The notes beneath the pieces were generated by a model that had not been told where the DNA came from, ran no database searches, and saw only the letters and a program-made list of their open reading frames with translations. The position numbers were made by a program, and so were the translations under genes. From positions 434,001 through 498,000 of the forward strand of contig NZ_CP048264.1 of assembly GCF_019469185.1 (NCBI RefSeq): DNA of 64,000 nt, read 5' to 3'. The DNA comes from Gilliamella sp. ESL0441 (GTDB taxonomy: Bacteria; Pseudomonadota; Gammaproteobacteria; Enterobacterales; Orbaceae). Of this stretch, positions 22,365 through 32,200 are shown piece by piece. Numbering within the stretch: the stretch's first letter is position 1; each line of letters starts with the position of its first letter.

Positions 22365-23781
22365 AATATATTCCATTGATTTGTTTAGTAAATTGGATTA
22401 AGTAATTTAGCCGAATGATTGAAGGCTAATAGGAAAGCTATAACACAGAATCGTTTATAGCGTGCTTAATAGAATAGCTTAAAAAGAAAATAATATGTAG
22501 TTATTTCTTATTAATGTAGTGATGACATAAGAAAAATTAACCAGTATTAATAAATTTTAATCAAAATTTAAAAATAGAAAATAGTTTAAGTGATTAATCC
22601 TTGTATCACCCAATAATTTAACTTTTTTTAAACGAAATGGAATAAAAAACAATTAAGCCAATTTAAACCTAAAACCGACACTAAACCGTTGCATAACAAG
22701 GAAAACAGGTTTTAGGCAAGAATGGCATAGCAACACGCTTTCAACGTCGATTTTTTTTCCAAAATTTCCTCAACTTCTACTCTATAGTCATTCATATAAA
22801 ATTTCGTAAACTACTTTTTAGATGGTCTTAATTGTTGCAATACAGATCGACCAAAAGATAATTTGAACTAGATAGGTGCGCTATATTTAACTATTAATAG
22901 GGTTTAAATAGGCAGTTAAGAACATTATATGACCGCTACCTATAGTTTAATGAACTACCATACCGTCATTACATATCAGCTAATTCGATAAAGAATAAAT
23001 AGATAATTACATACAACCTTACATTTTTTACTGATATAAATCTTTAATCCCATATTGAACAAACAATAAACAAGTCAGTATTGAATATTATATTATTGAT
23101 GATTTTCAATGAGTTATCTTGTGAAATTAATTATTGCAATATTTCTGGAAAAATAGTAATTTATGATCTGTTTCGATTATCAATATTATGTAATAAAATA
23201 ATCGTCTTAGATGCTTTAATACTATAAACTTAAATAAATTTGAAAAGTAGTGATTATAAAATTGTTAGAATGTCGATATCCTTTTGTTATAACTTTAAAT
23301 TACTTAATCTGAAATATATTTATGCGAAATAGCGCTCATCATTTCTTCTTTTGGTTAAGTTTATTAATCGATAAAAACCTATCACCTTATAAATTTCATT
23401 GTCATTACTTTAATTCTAATCGTTGTCTTATTCACTATATTCAATCGTCATTTTGAATAAATTGAATGAGTTCAATCAAAAAAATTTAAGTTAAAAAGTC
23501 TAATGGTCAGCTTTAGTAAAAAAGACAATTAAGGTCATCAAGCAAGTTGGTAGGCATTGAATTCATTTAGAATTAAATTCAAATAAAGAAAACAATACCT
23601 ATTTAAAATCGATGAGTTTAATTTATGCGCTGTGTTCTTAACTGAAAACAGAAAAGCAACGGTATCAATTATGATGATATACCATAAGGATTATTTGTTG
23701 TAATAGATATGCGGTGCTTATAATTAAAATTAAATAAAAACATATAATTAAAAAAATACAATTAATGGATTAGGAATAACA
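22365..23781. other. 1.4-kb gene-free stretch
   Basis: Very AT-rich sequence with frequent stops in all frames. No gene, tRNA or insertion sequence end was recognised. A 9-bp inverted repeat, CCTAAAACC (22668-22676) and GGTTTTAGG (22708-22716), is the only notable structure. The right end must hold the promoter of the M23-like gene, whose ATG follows an AGGAAT ribosome binding site. Confidence 0.6.
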
Positions 23782-26700
23782 ATGACAATAAAAAAAATAA
23801 CCAACTTTATCTTTCCCGTTGGTAAAAAAAAATTCAGTCAAGACGCTTATTATAAAGCTTTATCGGAAACAAATAGTGGTTTTTATCCATTTGGTGAAAA
23901 TGGGATATGGCACGGCGGTATTCATCTTGATGAGGCAGTATTAAACAAAATCGGTAGTGATGGCAAACTACGATGTATGGCTAATGGGGAAGTTGTCGCA
24001 TATCGAATTAACAACGTATATCCAAAAATTGTATACAATGACAATGATGAACAAAAAACACCTACCAAACAACAAAAAGTAGCCTATTTTTCAAGTGGTT
24101 TCACTTTAGTTCGGCACTATTTAGAAATGCCAAAAATTGCTGATTCAAGCGAACCGCCACCTGCTATCACCTTATACAGTTTATATATGCATCAACTTGA
24201 TTGGTATGGTTATGAGCAAAAAAAACAAGATAAAAGTAATCAAGTTGAATATCCTCATTTTTGGCAAGTAAAATCAGCTAAAGTGAATGAAGAAAAAGCA
24301 GAAGCAATTCAAGGTTGCGAAATAAGAAAAAAAGGAAAAGGAACTAAGGTTGTCGGCTTATTATTAAAAGGAAGTAAAATTCGGTTAGGTGAACAAAGAA
24401 GAGGTAGACCAGGTTGGTATAAAATTGTTTCAATCACGCAAGGCACGTTGGTCACTTCAAGCGAAATTAAAAATGAATTAGGTGATATTGAAGGTTATGT
24501 TTGGCATGAAAATATTGGTACAACCGCATATGATAGACCAACAGGAAAAATAGCAGAAGCGAATAAAGACTACGTAATCTGTCGGGAAGATAATAATAAG
24601 GTTGGTCATCCAGAAAAAGAAATCAAAGGTATTGCAATATATGAATCTGCTACTGGAAAACATAAACTAACCTATTTGCCTCAATCCGCAACTTTTGAAT
24701 TTGATGGACAAGAAAACGGATATGCCAAGATTCGGAAAATCAGCCAGTGCACAGTACCAACAATATTGATAAACAAAAATGGTGATAACAATTCGCCACA
24801 TAAAGGCTATGTTAAATTAACATCGCTGCTATTAACTTCACAAAAACCAGAAAAATTAGATGAAGTCGTAGTGCTAAAAGAGCCTATCCCAATAGAAAAG
24901 GGCGCTTTTGTCGGTTATATCGGTCATAACGTCAGTCAAAGCGAACGTTTTGATGAACCAAAAGAAGCGCCGTTATCGACAATGAAACGTGCATTAGATA
25001 ACAAATTACCAGAACTAGCACATATAGAATTATTTACCTGTGAAAATTTTCCTGCATTTATCAATAAAACACGTGCTTTGGCGGATAAGTTACCCAACAG
25101 TGAAAAGACAATTATCTTAGTTGAAAAAGATGCAAATTTAATTAGTGCCTCAAAACCGGATGGTTTTATAAGTAAAGGGCCAGTTATAAAATTTATTGGT
25201 AATACGGATAATTATTACGTCAAAATTACGCTTCAATATACGTTACAAATGTTAATGGCATATTTTGATCGTTTCAGAGTATTGGACAACAAAGACAATA
25301 CGACAAATACTAAAAAACAGCATAGTAAAGTTAAAAAATACCGTTTAACGAAGGATGATAAAACTAATCTGGTTAGCTTTTACGAATATCGTCATCCTGA
25401 ATTGAACGCAGCAGATATTCCAGATGAAGTTGAACTATTGATTGATTATACGCCTTTAATATTAAGTAATAAGGATACGCCTAAATTCTTTGAAATACGG
25501 TTTTGCATTGAGAATAAGCATTATTGGATAGCTTCGAAAGACGTTCTACACTTAGGTGGTAAAGAGGGGCAACTTAATAGCAAGATAGAGTGTTGGAAAA
25601 AATTTCCACTATCACTCGAAAATTCAAAAGTAAACAAGAATAACAATACAGTATATTATCAGCGCACGATATCGATTAATGCATCATCGGATGAAGAACG
25701 CCTAACAGCAGTAGATGATGCTGATGCGGATACAGTATGGCGATATATTCAGGCAGGCAATAAATATGGCGTACCAATACAAGGTTGGGTAAATACTAAA
25801 AAAGGTGCTCAGCCACATATAAAACTTGTTACCCCATGGCATTGGTCAGATTTTAAGACGTTAGAAGAAAAAGCGTCGGTAGGTGATTTTTCAAAAAAAT
25901 TGAATAAAAACCGTGCAGTAAAATTAAACACTGAAGATTATTCTGAAACAATGATGGCATTAATAATGATTCTATCTCAAACCGGATATAATCATGCTCT
26001 TATAAATACATCAATGGATATGCCGAAAAGTAAGCTTAAAAAGTTTTTGCAACAACTAAAAATAAATAATAAACAACCATTTATAAATGACCAATTCAAA
26101 GATGTATTACGAACAAGTTGGACGGCAGAACAGATTGGACATTTATCAGTAAAATATGAAAGTGAATGGTATGCGGATGAAGCGTTAAAAAAATGGAATG
26201 AAATTGATTCACTTTTTGACGAAGAAAAACAACAAAACAAAAAATTTATAACAAACGAATTAGACAACCTCGGTATCACCAAAAAACACGAGCGAAAATT
26301 TGCTTTAGACAAAGTAGAAGAGGCTCATGAATATGTTAAAAAAAATTGGCAAATTGAAAAAACAGAACGCATAAAACCATCATTATGGTGGAAAAACGTA
26401 TCCCAAGCACAATCAACTGATTCAACAAATAACAATAAGACCGATACGAATACCGACACACCTAAACTAGCCAATTTATCAACCGATGGCAAAGCTTGGT
26501 TTATTCACCCTGTGGCAATGGTAAATTATTTCAATACTACAAGTCCTGAACCTGAAATTATTTTTCCACTAAAAGAAAAACCAATAAATAATTCTGATAT
26601 GCAGTTGGGTCAAAATTACAATTGGACTGAAAATAATAATCAAACAGCGTTTGGATGGAAATGTGATGGCGGTAAAAGAAAACATGCCGGGCGAGATCTC

Positions 26701-27192
26701 TATACTGAACCTAACGCCGAAATCGTTGCAATATGTGATGGAACAGTTCTAGGAATAGACAGTTTTTACTCTCGAACATATGAAATAACAATAAAGCATA
26801 AAACTAAAAATGGGCGACAATTCATTATTCGCTATGGTGAAGTTGACTATAATAGTATTACCGTTAAAGTGGGTGACTCTGTTAAGCAAGGCACGGTAAT
26901 TGCTAAAACAGGACTATTATTAAAAGAACTCAAACGCAGTGAAAAAAGTCCTCATAGTATTGAGATTAAAACTGATTCCAAAGAAACAACCAAGTATAAA
27001 CCAGAACTCATTATTGATGACAAGATTATTTATATCCTGCACCTAGAATATTATTCAGGCGAAAACGGATTAGATTTAAACAATCCATTAACGGATAGTA
27101 AAAACCAACCGTATCAAAGACGTGCTGACTTATTAGATCCTCTAGACATACTAAAAGAGGGGTATGAAAATACGTTTTCGTCAGACTTTTAA
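23782..27192 (+). CDS. Very large protein with two M23-like peptidase segments; candidate secreted cell-wall effector
   Basis: 1136 residues, no signal peptide and no membrane helix. Residues 1-140 look like a degenerate M23 (lysostaphin-type) fold: WHGGIHLDE with His44 and His48, then CMANGEVVAYR and TLYSLYMHQL. Residues 950-1080 form a second M23-like segment with the canonical first zinc motif HAGRD (His968, Asp972), ICDGTVLGID and VKVGDSVKQGTVIAKTG. The usual second motif HxH is replaced by HSIEI (from 1058), so one zinc ligand seems lost. The middle has SH3-like repeats (ATGKHKLTYLPQSATFEF, GYAKIRKI) and a helical part with no known match. Absence of a signal with cell-wall-like domains next to T6SS genes suggests a T6SS cargo, by inference. 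It may be inactive or a binding module. Confidence 0.65.
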   Translation: MTIKKITNFIFPVGKKKFSQDAYYKALSETNSGFYPFGENGIWHGGIHLDEAVLNKIGSDGKLRCMANGEVVAYRINNVYPKIVYNDNDEQKTPTKQQKVAYFSSGFTLVRHYLEMPKIADSSEPPPAITLYSLYMHQLDWYGYEQKKQDKSNQVEYPHFWQVKSAKVNEEKAEAIQGCEIRKKGKGTKVVGLLLKGSKIRLGEQRRGRPGWYKIVSITQGTLVTSSEIKNELGDIEGYVWHENIGTTAYDRPTGKIAEANKDYVICREDNNKVGHPEKEIKGIAIYESATGKHKLTYLPQSATFEFDGQENGYAKIRKISQCTVPTILINKNGDNNSPHKGYVKLTSLLLTSQKPEKLDEVVVLKEPIPIEKGAFVGYIGHNVSQSERFDEPKEAPLSTMKRALDNKLPELAHIELFTCENFPAFINKTRALADKLPNSEKTIILVEKDANLISASKPDGFISKGPVIKFIGNTDNYYVKITLQYTLQMLMAYFDRFRVLDNKDNTTNTKKQHSKVKKYRLTKDDKTNLVSFYEYRHPELNAADIPDEVELLIDYTPLILSNKDTPKFFEIRFCIENKHYWIASKDVLHLGGKEGQLNSKIECWKKFPLSLENSKVNKNNNTVYYQRTISINASSDEERLTAVDDADADTVWRYIQAGNKYGVPIQGWVNTKKGAQPHIKLVTPWHWSDFKTLEEKASVGDFSKKLNKNRAVKLNTEDYSETMMALIMILSQTGYNHALINTSMDMPKSKLKKFLQQLKINNKQPFINDQFKDVLRTSWTAEQIGHLSVKYESEWYADEALKKWNEIDSLFDEEKQQNKKFITNELDNLGITKKHERKFALDKVEEAHEYVKKNWQIEKTERIKPSLWWKNVSQAQSTDSTNNNKTDTNTDTPKLANLSTDGKAWFIHPVAMVNYFNTTSPEPEIIFPLKEKPINNSDMQLGQNYNWTENNNQTAFGWKCDGGKRKHAGRDLYTEPNAEIVAICDGTVLGIDSFYSRTYEITIKHKTKNGRQFIIRYGEVDYNSITVKVGDSVKQGTVIAKTGLLLKELKRSEKSPHSIEIKTDSKETTKYKPELIIDDKIIYILHLEYYSGENGLDLNNPLTDSKNQPYQRRADLLDPLDILKEGYENTFSSDF

Positions 27193-28030
27193 TAAGTTGA
27201 AGTTAAATATAAATGGTCATGAAAGAATAAGCTAGAGATCATACAAGGATTTAAAGGATGGGAGACTTCTTATACTTTTATATATCAAAATAGTCAAACA
27301 AAACGGATAACATCATGTCATTCTCCCGAACGAAAATCTTATATTTAGATGATCGTTCATGAGTTTGTTCAAAATGACAGCAATCAGTAAATTAACCAAG
27401 ACAGATTGTTTAATCAAGCTATTTTGCTAAGTTATCAAATAGTCATTAAATAGTTATTAAATAGTTAGTTGCGATAATTGCAGTTTAAAACTATAACTTA
27501 GGATAGTATTGCTATTTAGCCCTCAAACAAAAGTTTGTCGAATGATAAGTTAACTTTACTCATGCCAAGCTTACGTTTATACCTCAAAACGCTCTTCCAA
27601 AATTTAATTTTTATAAATTAAATAATGCTCTACAAATAAATAATATATTGCAAAACCTCTAGAAAAAAAGTAATTTTTTATTTAATATTAATAATCTTTA
27701 TTGATTATTTAATTTTATGTAAAAATGATTTGATAATTTAAAATTAGATAAATTTATGTAAATAGTGAATATAAGCATAGTGTAATGGTGGTTTTATCGC
27801 GCTCTGCAATAAATAACATCATTTTGATGAGATAGAACACGGTGATACAAATCAAACCTTATTACTTTACCGCAAAATAAAATTCACTCATTAATTTTAA
27901 GCTAACGCTATAAAAATTAGATCACCATTCTAATTTTAAATACATCGTTATTAACAATAGTGCAATAAACCTAATAGTGACGAGTTAAAACGGGCGGCTA
28001 TTAAGTAATAAAAGGAATAAGAAGCAAAAA
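27193..28030. other. Gene-free stretch before the T6SS effector genes
   Basis: 838 AT-rich bases without a supported gene. In other T6SS effector loci a vgrG or paar gene would be expected in this position. I see no trace of VgrG or PAAR coding sequence here. It should contain the promoter for the genes from 28031 onward. Confidence 0.55.
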
Positions 28031-28303
28031 ATGGGAAACAATTTTAAGAAAGTCATCAATCAAGTTGCTGAAGGATTAATCAACAAATTAACCGAACATC
28101 TTATCCTCAATCGCCATACTTTTGCCAAATCAGAACACCATTTAATAACGCCTGCTATAAACATTAAAGGCAAAAAACAGTTAAACCAACAAAAAAATTC
28201 AGCCAAAAAAAGACAATTACTGCCAAAAACCAATCAATTGAATAATGATCAAGCAAATTGGATGTTACACATATGCAAACAAGGAATTAAAAATGCTTGC
28301 TGA
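28031..28303 (+). CDS. Small basic hypothetical protein
   Basis: 90 residues, rich in Lys, Asn and Gln, with an amphipathic N-terminus (FKKVINQVAEGLINKLTEHLIL) and a polar linker (about 50-75). I recognise no family. An AAGGAATAAGAAG ribosome binding site precedes the ATG, which supports real translation. Its stop overlaps the start of the DUF4123 gene by 11 bases, so the two are probably coupled. It could be a small chaperone-like partner or a remnant of a longer T6SS gene; the sequence does not decide. Confidence 0.5.
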   Translation: MGNNFKKVINQVAEGLINKLTEHLILNRHTFAKSEHHLITPAINIKGKKQLNQQKNSAKKRQLLPKTNQLNNDQANWMLHICKQGIKNAC

Positions 28304-29222
28304 ATTAAACAATAGTGAAAATCTTTACCAATATCGTTACCTATTGGTTAATAACCTAATCGCCCTTAATCCGTTTCATCCATTATCAAAAGAACGATTA
28401 TTTGCTCACTATGGTGAAAATAAAGCTTTTGGTGAAAAAAAACTTACTCAAGTACTGCGTACAGATTTGGATTACGATCCAAGTGTATGCCCGACACTGG
28501 TTAGGCTTGCTGAACCCGATCAATTTTTAGAAAGACCGATACTTGATATAATTAGCAAACAGACAGCAGTAGAATGCTTTTGGTCAAAACGTTATATTAG
28601 TGCCTATATTGTCACTGAACTAAAACCGTCGTTACTGGCTAAAAAACTTGTTGATATTGGAAATCACATCGCTAAAACACTGCGACAAAAACATTATTAC
28701 CCCTTCTTCGAACCTTTTCGGATGCAATTTTTACACGAGCTTGGCTCGAACCAAGACAACGCATTGTTAAACGCACAATTTTCTGAGTTTGAAAATATCT
28801 ATTATCCGTCTGTGCAGGGAGGGAAATTTATTCGCTACACTGTTGATGACGAGTCCGAAGTGCCAATAAGTTGGAGTCACGATTACTGTCAGCGTTTAAA
28901 AAACCTAAGGATGATACGCACGCTAGTCAATGCATGGGGAAATAACCGCAAAAAATTCGATGATCAAAAAAATGTACCACTGTCAAACGAAATCATTGTC
29001 GAAGCGGAATATTATGTTGATCAAGCGTACCAATTAGGGTTAACCGATGCCGCTGATATCTTATTTTGGGGATTAAATGGATTAAGGTATCACAAAGCCT
29101 TTACTCTAAATCCCAACGTACTTGAACATATCCCCAAAGCGATAAAAGCACCAGGCACGTTATCACGTCGAATCATTGAAGCAAAAATTAATATTGAAAT
29201 TAAACCAAATAATATTCAATAA
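28293..29222 (+). CDS. DUF4123 domain protein, T6SS effector adaptor (Tap/VasW type)
   Basis: 309 residues from the ATG at 28293, which follows AAGGAATTAAAA; a longer frame from 28245 is rejected because it extends into the preceding gene without a ribosome binding site. The N-terminal half has the DUF4123 pattern: NLYQYRYLLVNNLIALNP, a CPTLVRL segment, AVECFWSKRYISAYIVTELKPSLLAKKL, then RQKHYYPFFEPFRMQFLHEL. Such proteins bind a specific effector and load it on a VgrG tip. It stands 36 bases before the VasX-like effector, as VasW stands before VasX in V. cholerae. The second half (DYCQRLKNLRMIRTLVNAWG) is specific and may hold the cargo-binding region. Confidence 0.8.
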   Translation: MLAELNNSENLYQYRYLLVNNLIALNPFHPLSKERLFAHYGENKAFGEKKLTQVLRTDLDYDPSVCPTLVRLAEPDQFLERPILDIISKQTAVECFWSKRYISAYIVTELKPSLLAKKLVDIGNHIAKTLRQKHYYPFFEPFRMQFLHELGSNQDNALLNAQFSEFENIYYPSVQGGKFIRYTVDDESEVPISWSHDYCQRLKNLRMIRTLVNAWGNNRKKFDDQKNVPLSNEIIVEAEYYVDQAYQLGLTDAADILFWGLNGLRYHKAFTLNPNVLEHIPKAIKAPGTLSRRIIEAKINIEIKPNNIQ

Positions 29223-29258
29223 AATAATAGGTTAATAATAAAGAATGTAAGGTAAAAA

Positions 29259-32200
29259 ATGGAAACAACAGAAAACATAGCCAACCGAAACCAAGATGAC
29301 GCTAAAGGTCGTTGCCCTGCTTGTGAAAGAACTGGCTTACCCATATTTTTATTGCGTCAAGCTGTAATCAAAACGCAATCAGTACTGACTCCAGATATTG
29401 ACCCTACTTATCAAGAATTAGCCGATTATGCTAAAACCTTAGACTTTAAAAAACGTATGCCTGATGAGGAACTAAAATATTACAGTTATGTGTTAAGAAC
29501 ATTACGAAATGGCTATGTATATGTGATACAACAAATCGAAGATATCGAAAGCCGAATACTTCATGCCTATGAATGTATTGAAGGGGCGCTTAGGTTAAAA
29601 GACTACTACCAGCTGACCAGTACCACGCCAAGACCGATATCAAAAGCATGTAAAAACTACTGTCACACTATTCCTGCATCGTTTATTCATCTGCAAAAAG
29701 AGTGCACCCAGGCATGGGTGGCTTACTCTTCACAACCTTGGAACGAGGAAACCATTAATAACTATTTACAAGAACAAGATAACCACGCATTATCCCGTTT
29801 TACTAAAATTGATGTAAAAAATTTTAAAGATTCCCCTTCTCAAGCAACGGGCAATCGAGCGGTACCATTTAAAGATATTTTTGGTAGTAGTTATCAGGAT
29901 TATAAAAATGAAGACAGTAAAGTACTTGAGTTTCGTTTGGATAATCTCCCAAATAGTTTTGAATCAGCACATCCATTTATCAGTTTAAAAAACGAAAAAT
30001 TAAAATATGTTACGCATACCAGCAACTTATACATAAACAAAACCCCCATTTCTTGTGGCGTAGTATTAGAAGATACCTTTGGCATTGCCGAAGAGCTTAA
30101 CTCACAACGTCAGAACAGTTTATGTATGTTTGATAACGAAGCTGAATTACCGCCAGACGAAGAGATAAAACTCGATGATGATTTCGATGCTGGTTTTGAT
30201 GTCGACAAACAAAATCAAATTTTTGAACGGCGTGCTCAAAACATGCTAAAAATGATTAATCCTAAATTAAAAAAACGCTTTAAATATTATCGACCAAACG
30301 TATTTAAAAAGCGCACAATTTTACAGTTAATAGAGCAATACCGAACTTCAATCGTCACATCATATGATCGGGAAATCGAAAAAGTAAAGGACGCAATTAT
30401 AAAACACGAGGATCCCTCAAGAACTTATGATTATTACCCACTCACTAAAGACGATATGAAATTGAGTGAATTAATTACCGATAAGAAAAACGCATTAAAT
30501 GATTTTGACGGCTGTATTGATCAGGGAAAAATTGATATATTTAACGACGAATTAAAAGACGCCTATCAAGAGCTGGTAGATTATTGCAAAGAGTGGTCGC
30601 AGGACTATTTTACTTATGTTCGTTGGTTGTTTGGTGATAAAGAATATCAATCAAAATACAGTAACATCACCCCGAAAAGCGTCAATATGGTACGTTTTTG
30701 GCAGGCTGAATTTGACTTTACTAACGAAGAAAGCATACAAAGCCACATTAAAGACGTGACTCAAATACTGATTGATGCCAGCCATTTTGAAGTCAAATTA
30801 GATGAAGACAATGCGCTATGGGATGAACTCCTTAGCAATCCGAGCAGTATTTATTACATTATTACTCACCTGAATATTAACGGTATCGATTTGGAACAAA
30901 AAGACTTTATCGATATTAATACTGACACCGAAATAAGTTGGAATGATGTCATATCAAGAAGCCTTAATATTGCGCTGATCCCAAACAAGTTACAAGAAGA
31001 ACAACATAAAAATGAAGCTAAGGAAAAGCAAAAAATTTTAACGCAACAGCAAAAAGAACTTGAAGAAAAAATTAAAATCAATCAACAAGAGCTAGACAAA
31101 CTAGAAAAAGAAAGAAAAACCATTCCGCTGCAAGACACCGAAAGACACAAGCAGTTACAACGAAAAAAAAGACAACATACGCAACAAATACAAAAATTAA
31201 AAGGTCAACTAAAAAACGTCAATACACAATTATCGGCACGCAATCCAACTAATAGCCCTTACAGCAAAAAACTAGTTCTTGCTCATGGTTATTTGAATGA
31301 TGTGTCATTAAATAAATATTCAAGGCTAGTGAAAGATCAGAAGCTAACGTTAATTAAACCGCAATATTCCGAAATACATTTTATGTTTCGATTGGCTCAG
31401 CTCAATGTTTATCCACTCAGACTTGACGTGAAAATCAGACCAACGCATATCGAACCATTAGTCGCGCTAATCAGTCAAATGAACCGCACATATTACAGTT
31501 CAGAAGGGCTTACCTTGCAAGAACAAAAGTTCTTAAGTCAATTTGAAACCGATGACGAAAAACGACCTGTTGATGAAAAACAACCTGCTGGTAAAAAAGC
31601 ATCATTGAAAAAACTCAGATTAATGATGTTCCTGCCAGATCTGGAAATCAAAAATACCATTGAATCATTTATCAAAAACCTAGAAAATAATGTTTTAAAA
31701 CCGCAAGAACTTGCCAAAGTAATAAAACCAGCGTTAAAAGAAAAGGTTAAACTTGAGCAAACCAAAACTGAATTAGAAACCAAAATTGAACAACACAAAG
31801 AACAAAAACAAACCACGATTGAAGAGATAAAACACGATAACCGAATCGAAAAAAATCGGCAGATCCTTAATCAAGAACGGGAAAAACTCGAACAAATTTT
31901 AAACCAAAATCAGCAAGAACAAATCGATTTAGACAAAACCACGCATCAAGCTAAAATCGAAAAACATCGCAAGAGTGCCAACATTGCTAAAACAGGGTTT
32001 GCCATTAATATAGCGGTGAGTGGCATTATTGGAGTTTTAACCTTAAGCAATATTTGGGACAACTTAAAACAGTGGGGAACCCCACAAGCAGGCGAAGGTG
32101 AAATACAGCTTCAACGCCAGTTATACACCAATTTATTATCATTAGGATTAATGGGGGTTGATTTAACCAGTCAATACCGTGATGTGAAATTGAAAATGCA

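Noticed and set aside
23322..23456. 44-codon open frame in the gene-free stretch
   Set aside because: It has no ribosome binding site and no recognisable pattern, and such frames are expected by chance.
30866..31081. Minus-strand frames inside the VasX-like, mukB and similar large genes
   Set aside because: They are shadow frames produced by codon bias of the real gene and show no protein-like pattern.
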